Below are positions 54,785-64,000 of a stretch of DNA of 64,000 nt, piece by piece. The notes beneath the pieces are model-generated. The model was not told where the DNA came from. It saw nothing but the letters and a program-made list of their open reading frames with translations, and did no database searches. The position numbers and the translations under genes are program-made. The stretch comes from Nostoc paludosum FACHB-159 (GTDB lineage: Bacteria > Cyanobacteriota > Cyanobacteriia > Cyanobacteriales > Nostocaceae): contig NZ_JACJTU010000011.1 of NCBI RefSeq assembly GCF_014698835.1, positions 62,001 through 126,000 of the forward strand, given 5' to 3'. Position 1 is the stretch's first letter. Each line of letters opens with the position of its first letter.

Positions 54785-54826
54785 TGGGGTATGGGGCATT
54801 GGGCATTGGGCATTGGGCATTGGGAA
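54785..54826 (+). repeat. GGGCATT heptamer tandem array
   Basis: About five tandem heptamers, ending GGGAATG. The complementary CCCATGC type sits 75-145 bp away, so a long stem could form. Confidence 0.8.
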
Positions 54827-54900
54827 TGGAAATGATGAAGGAGAGTTAAAACTGGAAGTTTCAAGCTCAGAGGTTCAGCGTTCAAGCTTATCTCCCCCAT

Positions 54901-54969
54901 GCCCCATGACGCCACTTGCTCCACTTGGGGAGACCCCAAGACCGCAGTGGCTCCCCCATGCCCCATGCC
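54901..54969 (+). repeat. 69-bp dispersed repeat, copy 1
   Basis: Starts gccccatgacgccacttgct, contains the palindrome cttggggagaccccaag and ends cccccatgccccatgcc. An identical copy lies at 62855-62923. Confidence 0.85.
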
Positions 54970-54971
54970 CA

Positions 54972-57635
54972 CTAAAGATGTGAACAGCAAACAGCACGAA
55001 CCCGATCGCGTCCCTCTTGTTTGGCTATATAAAGTGCTTTGTCGGCTGCATTAATCAACTCTTGGGGCGACATTTCGCTATTTGGCACAGTGCTGACAAC
55101 GCCGAGACTGACGGTTACATGGTTACACACGCTAGATTGAGTATGGGGAATCGCTAAGTTGCGTACTGCTTGTCGAATTGCTTGGGCTACATGAATTGCG
55201 CCTTTAATCTCTGTATTCGGCAAAATCACAGCAAATTCTTCTCCACCATAACGGGCTACTAAATCCGCTGGGCGCTTAACAATACTTAAGACCGCACTGG
55301 CAACTTTTTGTAAACAATTATCTCCTGCTAAATGACCATAGGTGTCGTTGTAGGGTTTAAAAAAATCAACATCAAACAAAATTAACGACAAGGGTACTTT
55401 CTCGCGTTTGAGTCGATGCCATTCAGTTTCGAGATATTCATCAAATCGGCGGCGATTGGCTATTTGAGTCAAGCCATCTAAGGTAGCTAATCTTTGTAAT
55501 TCTTCGTTGGCGGCTTGTAGCTGCTGGTAAAGTACTGATTGATGAATAGCGATCGCAACTTGAGAAGCTAATTGCTGCAACAAATTAACTTCAAATGGCT
55601 GCCAGTTACGAGATGTGGCAGACTGATAAGTAATCAGCAAACCCCACAAATGCTGCCCATTCAAAATCGGCACCACCATTGCAGCCTTCACCTGATAAAG
55701 TTGCAATAACTCAAAAACTTCAGCTGAAAAATCAGATTGCTGAATCTCATTTAAAATTGTGGGTAATCCCTGGTAATAATGGCTAAAATTTTCTCTAATG
55801 CAAAATGGCAAAATTTTATGTCTTAATTGCTGAGGATAGCCATCAGCCAGAGATGCCGCTGCAAAATAACCACTGTCGTCAGCTGCTAACTGGTAAATAG
55901 CTACACAATCTGAACGCAAACATTCTCGAATACTATTTACAGTTGTATTTAAAACATCTTCTAAATTTAGCGATCGCCGAATTTGTTGAGTTACTTCAGT
56001 AATTAGCCTCTCTCCTGTTGCTTGTTGTCGCAGGACTTCTTCGGCTTGCTTGCGAGTGCTAATATCTTCTACCGAACCAAGAATCTGCGTTGGAGTACCG
56101 TTACCATCTCTGGCAAATACAACTTCTCGTGTATTCAGCCAACGCCACTCGCCATTTTTGTGCCGAAATCGGTATTCGGTGGAGAGAACTTCATTGTCTT
56201 TCAAGTTAACGAAGCGACTTGGTATGTCATAGCATAGATGTTGGTCATCTGGATGAAAACAATTGACGAACCATTGCGGATCTGCTTGACAAAATTCTTC
56301 TGGAGAATAGCCTAAAATTTTCAAACTTTGCTGATTAAGATAAATGCTTGTTCCTTGTAACAAGTCAAATAAATATAAAATATGCGGTACAGTATTAGCA
56401 ACCTTTTCGAGAAAGTCCTGACTTGAGCGCAATGCCTCTTCAGCTTTGTAGCGTTCGCGCAGGGCAGCTTGCCATTCACTAATATCTCGTCCTTCTGAAA
56501 TTATCACTGTAACGCGCCCTGTTTCATCAACTATGGGACGTAGCGAAAAATCAATAGTTATAACTCGATCGTCTCGACCCAAAATATCAACTTCATAGCG
56601 AATAAATTCACCATTAGCAGCGGTGGCGATCGCACTTTTTAAGTGTGTTTGTGTATCTGGAGAAATTGTCCACCATTTTGCTTCCCAAAATAATTTACCG
56701 ACGACTTCTTCTCGTGTAATTCCAGCAAAATCCAGTGCTGTTTGATTGGCTTCTAAGACAATTCCATTGGTCTGAAGCAATCCCATAAACTGAATAGTTT
56801 GATTGAAGATAGCACGGAATTTTTGCTCATTTTTACTTAAAGCCTGTTCTGCGGATTTGCGATCGGTAATATCTCGTCCTACTGATTGCAGTTCTACAAG
56901 ATTATTTTGATTATCAAATATACCTCTAACATTCCACTGCGCCCAACGCACTTCTTGGCAAGCCATAACCCGATTTTCAAAAGTGACAACGGGATTTTCT
57001 AAGCTAATGGAATTGACTAAATTAAACACATATTCTTTATCTTCTTGAAATACAACCGGTTCGTAGTGCTGCCCGATAATTTCTTCTCGCTTGATTCCAA
57101 AAAATCGACAGAAAGCTTCGTTAACGAAGGTAACAGTACCATCAGGTAAGCCTCTAGCAATCAGTTCGGTTTGGTCTTCGAGAATAGCACGATAACGAGC
57201 TTCGCTTTGCTGTAGCGCTGCTTCTATTTGTTTGCGTTCGCTAATATCAAACACTAAACCCTGAAGTAGTTGAGTTTGCCCATCAACACAGAGAATGAGA
57301 TTGGCTTGATTTCGTACCCAAATTATTCTACCATCGTGCCTAATCATTCGATACTCAATGCTCAAGGGTTCTCCGGTGGAGATTGTAGTATTTACAGCTT
57401 GCCAAAGGCGATGGCGATCGTCTGGATGAGTATAATCTAGCCAACTATTGAAGAAAGCAGGATTCCAATCTTTGGGAGCTACGCCTAATAATTCTTGCAG
57501 TTGCGGACTTATATAAGCAACTTTGGCAGTAGTATTGAGCGGTGAAATGTAAACAACGCCCGGAATTTGTTCTACTAGGGTGCGGTACTTTTGCTCTGCC
57601 TCAGAGACTTTTTCTTCCGCCTGCTTGTGACTCAT
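54972..57635 (-). CDS. Diguanylate cyclase with four PAS domains and a GAF domain
   Basis: An 887-residue soluble sensor. Four PAS domains run in order, each ending in a DISERK/DITDRK-type linker (about 12-135, 137-262, 265-395, 405-540), followed by a GAF domain (about 550-700) and a C-terminal GGDEF domain with the active loop RYGGEEF. The inhibitory site is present as RPAD five residues before it, so product feedback is likely. It makes cyclic di-GMP from GTP; c-di-GMP in cyanobacteria controls motility and polysaccharide output. No membrane segment. Confidence 0.93.
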   Translation of the reverse strand: MSHKQAEEKVSEAEQKYRTLVEQIPGVVYISPLNTTAKVAYISPQLQELLGVAPKDWNPAFFNSWLDYTHPDDRHRLWQAVNTTISTGEPLSIEYRMIRHDGRIIWVRNQANLILCVDGQTQLLQGLVFDISERKQIEAALQQSEARYRAILEDQTELIARGLPDGTVTFVNEAFCRFFGIKREEIIGQHYEPVVFQEDKEYVFNLVNSISLENPVVTFENRVMACQEVRWAQWNVRGIFDNQNNLVELQSVGRDITDRKSAEQALSKNEQKFRAIFNQTIQFMGLLQTNGIVLEANQTALDFAGITREEVVGKLFWEAKWWTISPDTQTHLKSAIATAANGEFIRYEVDILGRDDRVITIDFSLRPIVDETGRVTVIISEGRDISEWQAALRERYKAEEALRSSQDFLEKVANTVPHILYLFDLLQGTSIYLNQQSLKILGYSPEEFCQADPQWFVNCFHPDDQHLCYDIPSRFVNLKDNEVLSTEYRFRHKNGEWRWLNTREVVFARDGNGTPTQILGSVEDISTRKQAEEVLRQQATGERLITEVTQQIRRSLNLEDVLNTTVNSIRECLRSDCVAIYQLAADDSGYFAAASLADGYPQQLRHKILPFCIRENFSHYYQGLPTILNEIQQSDFSAEVFELLQLYQVKAAMVVPILNGQHLWGLLITYQSATSRNWQPFEVNLLQQLASQVAIAIHQSVLYQQLQAANEELQRLATLDGLTQIANRRRFDEYLETEWHRLKREKVPLSLILFDVDFFKPYNDTYGHLAGDNCLQKVASAVLSIVKRPADLVARYGGEEFAVILPNTEIKGAIHVAQAIRQAVRNLAIPHTQSSVCNHVTVSLGVVSTVPNSEMSPQELINAADKALYIAKQEGRDRVRAVCCSHL

Positions 57636-57782
57636 AATGTTTTGAATTTCTACAATAAAGTATAATTGGCAATGTTAGAAATCCTGCATTAAAAGCACTT
57701 TTAATAAGCGCCCAGCTAACAGTAAGTCAGTCTCAGGGTGATGGTGGGTATCTTCTAAAAACTCTAAGTTCTAAAAATAAAT

Positions 57783-57826
57783 GCCAACAACAAGCCAAAA
57801 AACCTAAACTTTAGCTTGCTGTTGGC
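57783..57826 (-). terminator. Possible lepA terminator
   Basis: Imperfect inverted repeat gccaacaacaagc/gcttgctgttggc (13-base arms, one mismatch, 18-base loop), located about 55-100 bp downstream of the lepA stop. No strong T-tract follows. Confidence 0.35.
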
Positions 57827-57881
57827 TGTTTAGATGTAGCCGCAAGCAGCCAATCATCTTTGAAGATTAAGCACAATTGAA

Positions 57882-59693
57882 TTAGCCTTGATCGAGGCGC
57901 AGTACTGCCATAAAGGCTTCTTGAGGTACATCTACCGTACCTACAGATTTCATTCGCTTTTTACCTTTTGCCTGCTTCTGTAAAAGTTTTTTCTTACGGC
58001 TAATATCACCACCGTAGCATTTTGCTAACACATCTTTCCGCAAAGCAGGAATGTGTTCGCTGGCAATTACTTTACTTCCAATAGAAGCTTGAATTGGCAC
58101 TTTAAATTGATGGCGGGGAATCAGTTCTTTGAGTTTTTCTGCCATCGATCGCCCAACGTTGTAAGCTTTATCTCGATGGACAATCATCGCCAAAGAATCC
58201 ACAGGATCGCCGTTGATCATAATGTCTAACTTCACCAGCGGATTTTCGCGGTAACCAATTAGGTGATATTCCATACTGGCATAACCGCGCGATCGCGATT
58301 TCATCTGATCAAAAAAGTCCGTGACAACTTCCGCCAAGGGTAACTCATACGTAAGTGTAGTTCGCCCTTGGGTAAGATATTTCATATCTTTAAAAATGCC
58401 ACGTCTGTTTTGTGATAACTCCATCAACGTACCAACGTAGGTTTCTGGTGTAATCATTTCTACCTGAACGTAGGGTTCCTCAATTTTTTCGCGTTCGTTG
58501 GGAGAAGGTAAACGGCTGGGATTATCGATGTACAGTTCCTCTCCTTTGACGGTTATGACTTTATAAACCACCGAGGGCGCTGTAATAATTAAATCTAGGT
58601 TATACTCTCGCTCTAGACGTTCTTGGACAATTTCCATGTGTAGCAAGCCCAAGAAGCCGCAACGAAAACCAAACCCCATCGCACTAGAAGTTTCTGGTTC
58701 GTAATGCAGTGCTGCGTCATTGAGTTCTAGCTTTTCTAAGGCTTCCCGCAAGTCTTCAAATTGGTCAGCATCAATGGGGAACATGCCGCAAAAAACCATC
58801 GGGTTGGCTTCTGCGTAGCCTGGTAAGGGTGTCTCTGCTTTTGCTTTACTTAGGGTAATTGTGTCTCCTACCCGTGCATCAGCTACAGCTTTAATCGCCG
58901 CTGCCAAATAGCCTACTTCTCCAGCGTGGAGTTCATCAACTTGCTTTTGAGTCGGAGAAAGGACGCCCAACTCGTCAATGTCAAATTCTTTCCCGGATGC
59001 CATTAAATGGATGCGATCGCCTTTTTTCAATGTGCCATCCATCACCCGGAAATAGACAATTACTCCCCGATAGCTGTCGTAATAACTATCAAAAATTAAC
59101 GCCCGTAAGCGTTCATTTATCGTATTGGGCGGTGGTGGTATGCGATCGACAACTGCTTCTAAAATCTCATCAATACCAATTCCTTCTTTAGCAGAAGCGA
59201 GAATCGCGCCACTACAATCTAGACCGATAATTTCTTCAATTTCGCCAATTACCCTTTCTGGTTCTGCCCCTGGTAAATCGATTTTATTCAGAACCGGGAT
59301 AATTTCCAGATTATTTTCTAATGCCAAATATACATTTGCCAAAGTTTGCGCCTCGACACCTTGGGACGCATCTACTACCAATAATGCGCCTTCACAAGCA
59401 ACAAGAGAACGGGAGACCTCATAAGAGAAATCCACATGCCCTGGAGTATCAATTAAGTTCAGAACATATTGCTGACCATCTTTAGCTGTGTAATTCATCC
59501 GGGCAGCTTGCAGCTTAATGGTAATGCCGCGCTCCCGTTCCAAATCCATATTGTCGAGAAACTGTTCCTTCATCTGTCGGTCTTCAACAGTGCCAGTAGC
59601 TTGTAGCAAGCGATCGGCGAGGGTTGATTTCCCGTGGTCAATGTGAGCAATAATACAGAAATTGCGAATGCGAACTGCGGGAACGTCAGTCAT
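57882..59693 (-). CDS. lepA: Elongation factor 4 (LepA)
   Basis: A 603-residue translational GTPase. G1 is [11 protein letters not shown]2 [10 protein letters not shown]3 DTPGHVDF and G4 NKIDLPGA; the C-terminal LepA-specific domain ends with the KRMKSVG basic block. It acts on ribosomes, back-translocating stalled complexes. The product matches the usual length. Upstream at 59694-60255 lies a repeat-rich region and the gene stands alone. Confidence 0.97.
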   Translation of the reverse strand: MTDVPAVRIRNFCIIAHIDHGKSTLADRLLQATGTVEDRQMKEQFLDNMDLERERGITIKLQAARMNYTAKDGQQYVLNLIDTPGHVDFSYEVSRSLVACEGALLVVDASQGVEAQTLANVYLALENNLEIIPVLNKIDLPGAEPERVIGEIEEIIGLDCSGAILASAKEGIGIDEILEAVVDRIPPPPNTINERLRALIFDSYYDSYRGVIVYFRVMDGTLKKGDRIHLMASGKEFDIDELGVLSPTQKQVDELHAGEVGYLAAAIKAVADARVGDTITLSKAKAETPLPGYAEANPMVFCGMFPIDADQFEDLREALEKLELNDAALHYEPETSSAMGFGFRCGFLGLLHMEIVQERLEREYNLDLIITAPSVVYKVITVKGEELYIDNPSRLPSPNEREKIEEPYVQVEMITPETYVGTLMELSQNRRGIFKDMKYLTQGRTTLTYELPLAEVVTDFFDQMKSRSRGYASMEYHLIGYRENPLVKLDIMINGDPVDSLAMIVHRDKAYNVGRSMAEKLKELIPRHQFKVPIQASIGSKVIASEHIPALRKDVLAKCYGGDISRKKKLLQKQAKGKKRMKSVGTVDVPQEAFMAVLRLDQG

Positions 59694-60255
59694 ATACTAT
59701 CTTTGCCTTAGCAGCAACCAAAGTTAAAAGACCAATTTACTTAATGTATTTTAATGCTTTCTTAGCCAAGACGCTCCTGCTTTTGTGGAGACTGGAAAGT
59801 GTGGGAAATCAAAAAGTGTGGGGAGAGAAAGGGGAAAGATTTCTTTCCATCCTCCCACACCTCCCACACCTCCCACACCTCCCACACTCCCCCATCTCCC
59901 ACACCTCCCACACCTCCCACACTCCCCCATCTCCCCAGTCCCCTCTTCACCCCATCTTTAACTTTGCAGATAAATAGGTGGACATTTAAGAATATTATGA
60001 AAGTCTATTTGTCGGTGCTAGTATTCATCAGCTGGAAGCGTACAATAAATGTAAATAAGTACATGTAGGGATCGTGGGCAATTGCCACCCGTAATTGTCC
60101 GGAGTCACTGATTCATCGGCAAAACTTCTAGAAAGCTCTTGTCTAGTCAGTTATATGAAAAATGCGACCTAAAATTTAAAGCTGTTATTTTGGTGCTGTT
60201 TCGGGGAACTATGTAACTATACCCTCGAAGATTCTTAAGTGGATCGGCCCAAATT
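59694..60255. other. Intergenic region with CCCACACCT array
   Basis: A C-rich tandem array of CTCCCACAC-type nonamers at about 59851-59939, preceded by GTGTGGG-type units near 59798-59825 that are its complement, so the region can fold on itself. It also contains a short gtgggcaattgccac hairpin near 60074. No gene is supported. Confidence 0.6.
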
Positions 60256-60549
60256 ATGAATATAACTACTTTACAAAGCTTTAAACAAAACCAATTCAGA
60301 GTATATAAACCTATGAATATGCAACACAAACCTACCGACGCGGATAACACACGAGCCGATAAGGTAGAAATTGCCGTCCGCTTAGATTCAGAATTACTAG
60401 AACAAATTCAACATCTCACTAACGATCCTAGTAAAGTGATTGAGGTGGCAATTCGCCAGTGGTTAAGGGGCGAAATACTAAGAGATGATGAACTGACTCG
60501 CACCCCCGTGCGTACTCCCGTTCCTCCTCGCGGTGAATGGAACGATTGA
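60256..60549 (+). CDS. Small ribbon-helix-helix-like protein
   Basis: A 97-residue product whose core DKVEIAVRLDSELLEQIQHL followed by DPSKVIEVAIRQWLRGEIL matches the beta-helix-helix outline of CopG/MetJ-type DNA-binding proteins. The C-terminal tail is proline- and arginine-rich. The start is uncertain: in-frame ATGs at 60256, 60313 and 60319, none with a clear ribosome site. It might be a small repressor or antitoxin, but no toxin is adjacent. Confidence 0.65.
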   Translation: MNITTLQSFKQNQFRVYKPMNMQHKPTDADNTRADKVEIAVRLDSELLEQIQHLTNDPSKVIEVAIRQWLRGEILRDDELTRTPVRTPVPPRGEWND

Positions 60550-60722
60550 CATCATCAATTAGCTGTCAATCTTACTTAACAAAAGTAAAGTTTGCCAACT
60601 TGAATTTCAAAACACCAAGAAATACCCAATCAAAAATGTAAAAGCTGTAAAAATTTATGCCAAAATTTGAACAGCTTTGGTAAAATCCCGGTCGGATACC
60701 CTTTGTCTATCCAACTCAATTA

Positions 60723-62492
60723 ATGACTATTACTGCCAAATCCCAATTGCCGAATATTTTTTCTCAAAATCTGGAATCTATTACCAGTACCAGTAAGACT
60801 GATGGCTCATTGCCAACTCTCGGTGCCGAGTTAGTGTATACGCAAGATGGGGCAGGGCGCTATCTGACCTTTTGTTGGCAGCACGGCGAACTCCTGGGGT
60901 TAAAGACCGAAAAAATAGTTGATGAACTCAACCAGGCTCAAATCTTTGCTCCTGTGGATAAGGTTGCCTATTTGGAACGATTACACCGAATTTTGACAAG
61001 TTTGGTGCCAGAAAGGTTTCAGTGCTGGTTTAGTCATCATCAGGAATTATTTGAGTTGGACTTAATAATCAGTCCGATTATGCCAAGTTTAGGAACGGCT
61101 GCCACTACAGTGTTAGTGATGGGACGGTTATTGCAAGCCACGCTTAACAAAAAACAAGTGGGTGTGGGAGCAAAAACGCCGGCGCAAATAGAGTCGGCTT
61201 TACGTTCGCAGCAACACCAAAAACTGGTAAATCGGATTACGAGAAATATTCGGCGGACATTGGATTTAGACATTATTTGGCAGCAAACAGTTGATAGTTT
61301 GGGAAAAGCACTGCGGTTAGAGCGGTGCATTATTTGTCCTTATCAACCTTGTAGTACAAAAATAGAAGTTAAGGCTGAGTATCACCAGCCAGAACTTCGC
61401 TCAATGATTGGCTCAGAAATAGATATAGCTTCTGAACCAGCCTTTACTCAGGCATTAACAACCTTAGAACCCGTTGTGATGAATGTGTCTGGATACAATG
61501 ATTCCAGGCAGCATAAAACTTTGGTAGTTGCCACTTGCTATCAAGACCAAGCCAATGGATTGGTTATTTTGAGTTGGCAAGATGAATGCTACACGTTAAC
61601 AGAATCGGAACTAGAATTAGCTAAAGAAGCAGCGGATCAATTAGGAACAGCGATCGCTCATGCTACTTTATATAAAGAATTAGAAGAAGCACGTCAAAAA
61701 GCTGAAGAAGCTTCCCGCCTCAAAAGCGAATTTCTTGCCAATGTATCCCACGAAATTCGTACCCCCCTCAACGGGATGATTGGCTTTTTAAAGCTGATTT
61801 TGGAAGGCATGGCAGACGACCCAGAAGAACAAAACCAGTTTTTACAAGAAGCTCACCACTTATCAATACATCTATTAAATATTATTAATGATATTTTAGA
61901 CATCGCTAAAATTGAAGCTGGCAAAATGGAACTAGCTTACGCTCCAGTCAAGCTAGGTGAACTGTTTACTGATGTAGAAAATTTCATGCGTCCGCAAGCA
62001 GAGATGAAAAACCTCAGCTTCCAGATGCAAATGCCAGCTACCTCCGATGAAATCATCGTCCAAAGTAACTACCAACGGCTGCTACAGGTAATGCTGAATT
62101 TGGTGAACAATGCCATCAAATTTACTCACGAAGGCGGTATCACAGTCAGTGCCGATTTAGTACTCAAAAAGTCAAAGCCGCAATTTCAAGGACAGCAATT
62201 TCCAGGGATGGTGAGAGTGCGCGTAGCCGACACTGGTATCGGTGTTTCCTTGGACAAGCAAGATAAACTCTTTCAATTATTCTCCCAGGTGGATGGTTCC
62301 CGTACTCGCCAATACGGCGGCACCGGTTTAGGACTAGCAATTTCCCAGAAGCTAGTGGAAGCAATGGGTGGTGAAGTACATTTCTACAGTCTCGGCGAAG
62401 GACTCGGTTCCACAGTTACATTCACTGTGCCACTATATCAACAACCAGTGATAGTTTCATCTAGTGATAATAGCTCTATAAAAAATGTCTAG
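60723..62492 (+). CDS. PAS-GAF sensor histidine kinase
   Basis: A 589-residue soluble kinase. An N-terminal PAS-like domain (about 30-140), a GAF domain (about 180-320), a short coiled coil (EEARQKAEEASRLKSEF), HisKA with VSHEIRTPLNGM (His phosphorylation site) and HATPase_c with N-box NLVNNAIKFTHEG, G1 ADTGIGVS and G2 YGGTGLGLAIS, all complete. No receiver domain is fused. It is preceded by 173 bp of AT-rich DNA. The signal is unknown. Confidence 0.92.
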   Translation: MTITAKSQLPNIFSQNLESITSTSKTDGSLPTLGAELVYTQDGAGRYLTFCWQHGELLGLKTEKIVDELNQAQIFAPVDKVAYLERLHRILTSLVPERFQCWFSHHQELFELDLIISPIMPSLGTAATTVLVMGRLLQATLNKKQVGVGAKTPAQIESALRSQQHQKLVNRITRNIRRTLDLDIIWQQTVDSLGKALRLERCIICPYQPCSTKIEVKAEYHQPELRSMIGSEIDIASEPAFTQALTTLEPVVMNVSGYNDSRQHKTLVVATCYQDQANGLVILSWQDECYTLTESELELAKEAADQLGTAIAHATLYKELEEARQKAEEASRLKSEFLANVSHEIRTPLNGMIGFLKLILEGMADDPEEQNQFLQEAHHLSIHLLNIINDILDIAKIEAGKMELAYAPVKLGELFTDVENFMRPQAEMKNLSFQMQMPATSDEIIVQSNYQRLLQVMLNLVNNAIKFTHEGGITVSADLVLKKSKPQFQGQQFPGMVRVRVADTGIGVSLDKQDKLFQLFSQVDGSRTRQYGGTGLGLAISQKLVEAMGGEVHFYSLGEGLGSTVTFTVPLYQQPVIVSSSDNSSIKNV

Positions 62493-62964
62493 TGCTAAGA
62501 AGTGTTAAGTTAGGAATGGGCATTGGGCATTGGGGAGCCAGTGCGTTGGGCGGGCAATGCCCGACTTGAAGCAACTGCCGTCATTGGGCATTGAGAGGTG
62601 TGGGAGAAGCCAGAAGCATAAATTCTCTTTCTCCTCCCACTTCCCAGTCCCCAGTCTCCAGTCATTAAAAATTGACAACTAACAATCTAGGCGCAATTAG
62701 ATTTAGGATCGATTTAACAAACTGGAAAATAAAATTTTGGATAATGGGTAATGAGTGGCGATTCTTAGCGTACATGGAGTGGGAAACCCATGAGCAGAGG
62801 GACAGAGGAATATACTAACTCCTAACTCCTCACTTCGCAGTGGGCGCTTATAATGCCCCATGACGCCACTTGCTCCACTTGGGGAGACCCCAAGACCGCA
62901 GTGGCTCCCCCATGCCCCATGCCTCATCCCCTATACCCATCCCTAACTGAGTAGGTCTAAAACT
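62493..62964. other. Repeat-rich intergenic region
   Basis: Contains GGGCATT units (62517-62535), a GC-rich dispersed repeat (agccagtgcgttgggcggg, near 62540) related to that at about 23610, ACTGGGG-complement units (62640-62663) and the second 69-bp repeat (62855-62923). No gene is supported. Confidence 0.6.
62855..62923 (+). repeat. 69-bp dispersed repeat, copy 2
   Basis: Identical to 54901-54969 over all 69 bases, including the internal palindrome; 8 kb apart and in the same orientation. Confidence 0.85.
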
Positions 62965-63195
62965 ATGGAACTAACAACTGACAACGTTGAAACAGTCTTA
63001 GATGAAATGCGCCCTTATCTCATATCTGATGGCGGTAATGTGGAACTTGTAGAACTCGATGGCCCTATTGTCAGACTGCGGTTGCAAGGCGCTTGTGGTT
63101 CTTGCCCAAGTTCTACAATGACTTTGAGAATGGGTATTGAGCGCCGCCTGCGGGAAATGATTCCCGAAATTGCAGAAGTTGAACAAGTTATTTAG
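62965..63195 (+). CDS. nfu: Nfu/NifU C-terminal-domain Fe-S scaffold
   Basis: A 76-residue protein that consists only of the NifU C-terminal domain: [20 protein letters not shown] and the cluster-binding CGSCPSS (CxxC). Such small Nfu proteins carry [4Fe-4S] clusters to apoproteins, in cyanobacteria especially to photosystem I. It is not next to the cysteine desulfurase in this window, though both belong to the same pathway. Confidence 0.95.
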   Translation: MELTTDNVETVLDEMRPYLISDGGNVELVELDGPIVRLRLQGACGSCPSSTMTLRMGIERRLREMIPEIAEVEQVI

Positions 63196-63338
63196 GAACT
63201 GGGGACTGGGGGCTAGGGACTGGGTATTAGGAATAATTAACGATTGGTACTGAATGGAGAAGAATGAATTTATTCATTCATAATTTATCATTAATACCTA
63301 GTTCCCAATCCCCAATCCCCAATCCCCAATCACTCCTT

Positions 63339-64000
63339 ATGTCCCATCCCCTCTACGTCGCTTTTATCTGGCATCAACATCAGCCGCTGTACAAATCTCC
63401 TGGCAGCGGCGTTTCGCTATCTCCTAGCCAGCAGTACCGCTTACCTTGGGTACGTTTGCATGGCACTAAAGATTATTTGGATTTGATATTAATCCTAGAA
63501 CGGTATCCTAAGTTACACCAAACGGTGAATTTAGTACCATCGCTGATATTACAACTAGAAGATTATATTGCTGGCACTGCTTTTGACCCTTACCTCACAG
63601 CTAGTCTGACACCGGATGAACAACTCAGCCAGCAACAGCGGGAATTCATTATTCAACACTTTTTTGATGCTAACCACCATACCCTAATCGATCCTCATCC
63701 TCGGTATGCCGAGTTGTATCACCAAAGGCAGGAAAAAGGGGCAAGTTGGTGTTTGGCAAATTGGCAATTGTCAGATTATGGTGATTTACTTGCTTGGCAC
63801 AATTTGGCTTGGATCGATCCGCTGTTTTGGGATGACCCGCAAATTGCTACTTGGTTAAAGCAGGGTCGGAATTTTACTTTAAGCGATCGCCAGCGCATTT
63901 ATTCCAAACAGCGAGAAATCCTCAGTCGCATTATCCCCCAACATCGGAAAATGCAGGAGGCGGGACAGTTAGAAATTACAACTACGCCCTACACTCACCC
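63339..64000 (+). CDS. GH57 family glycoside hydrolase, 3' end outside window
   Basis: The frame is open from ATG 63339 to the window end, 220 codons. The N-terminal VAFIWHQHQPLY is the HQP signature of GH57 enzymes, followed by WVRLHGTKDYLDLILILERY and the NLVPSLILQL segment. GH57 enzymes include alpha-amylases and branching enzymes. The gene is preceded by CCCCAAT heptamers only 10-35 bp upstream, leaving little room for a promoter. It supports glucan metabolism in this region. Confidence 0.9.
   Translation, partial: MSHPLYVAFIWHQHQPLYKSPGSGVSLSPSQQYRLPWVRLHGTKDYLDLILILERYPKLHQTVNLVPSLILQLEDYIAGTAFDPYLTASLTPDEQLSQQQREFIIQHFFDANHHTLIDPHPRYAELYHQRQEKGASWCLANWQLSDYGDLLAWHNLAWIDPLFWDDPQIATWLKQGRNFTLSDRQRIYSKQREILSRIIPQHRKMQEAGQLEITTTPYTH

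Larger units (their letters stand above)
54638..54971. other. Repeat-rich intergenic region
   Basis: Contains a GGGCATT heptamer array (54785-54826) and one of two identical 69-bp repeats (54901-54969). No gene is supported. Confidence 0.6.

Noticed and set aside
59762-59977. Frames with tandem short repeats (HLPHLPHSP and GGVGGVG types)
   Set aside because: These come from the CCCACACCT tandem array read in different frames on both strands.
60060-60130. Riboswitch-like hairpin upstream of the ribbon-helix-helix-like gene
   Set aside because: The gtgggcaattgccac hairpin is present but no conserved riboswitch core could be matched by eye.

Overview
The window looks like chromosome from a filamentous, probably heterocyst-forming cyanobacterium (Nostocales type). 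This rests on the very frequent HIP1 octamer GCGATCGC, the heptamer-type tandem repeats between genes (ACTGGGG, GGGCATT), the TACGAGACGC repeat family, moderately low GC, and cyanobacterial gene types (carotenoid oxygenase, UbiA-type prenyltransferase, PAS/GAF kinases, caspase-FGE protein). No rRNA, tRNA, CRISPR array or intact insertion sequence was recognised by eye.

Layout. 0-4 kb: a large DUF4082/Ig-like/dimethylformamidase-like protein and a Tat-signal protein. 4.6-20.9 kb: a one-directional cell-surface polysaccharide cluster of 15 genes: glycosyltransferases of GT2, GT4, GT-D and other folds, four methyltransferase-type genes, an O-antigen-ligase-type membrane protein, a YdcF protein and a WcaF-type acetyltransferase. 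No flippase or chain-length kinase is present, so the pathway is incomplete here. 21.0-22.7 kb: an unrecognised secreted protein on the opposite strand. 22.7-24.1 kb: a long AT-rich gap. 24.1-28.6 kb: two tandem paralogous PAS histidine kinases, both with repeat DNA inserted in frame in the same dimerisation-domain loop. 28.6-39.2 kb: scattered single genes (DUF2141, PGRP-HEAT, EamA, Ppx/GppA, UbiA, PadR plus carotenoid oxygenase) separated by repeats and MITE-like elements.

39.2-44.1 kb is the most interesting part. Two tandem repeats and MITE-like elements lead into a two-gene operon: a small Pepco/Trypco-like protein and a caspase-FGE (formylglycine-generating-enzyme fold) protein. The last 40 codons of the caspase-FGE gene are a diversity-generating-retroelement variable repeat. 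A matching, AAC/AAT-rich template repeat lies 194 bp downstream. No reverse transcriptase gene is present anywhere in the window. This reads as a diversifiable, cell-suicide-type sensor whose retroelement machinery is lost or remote.

44-64 kb: a photolyase-like FAD protein without antenna domain, a PrxQ peroxiredoxin, an orphan nuclease-like protein next to a cysteine desulfurase, a divergent aldo-keto reductase/SDR pair, a cyanophycinase-like peptidase, a GH13 amylase-like enzyme, a GT4 enzyme, a four-PAS/GAF/GGDEF diguanylate cyclase, LepA, a ribbon-helix-helix-like protein, a PAS-GAF histidine kinase, an Nfu scaffold and the start of a GH57 enzyme that runs off the window. GH13, GT4 and GH57 suggest alpha-glucan metabolism. 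Cysteine desulfurase and Nfu belong to Fe-S assembly but are not adjacent.
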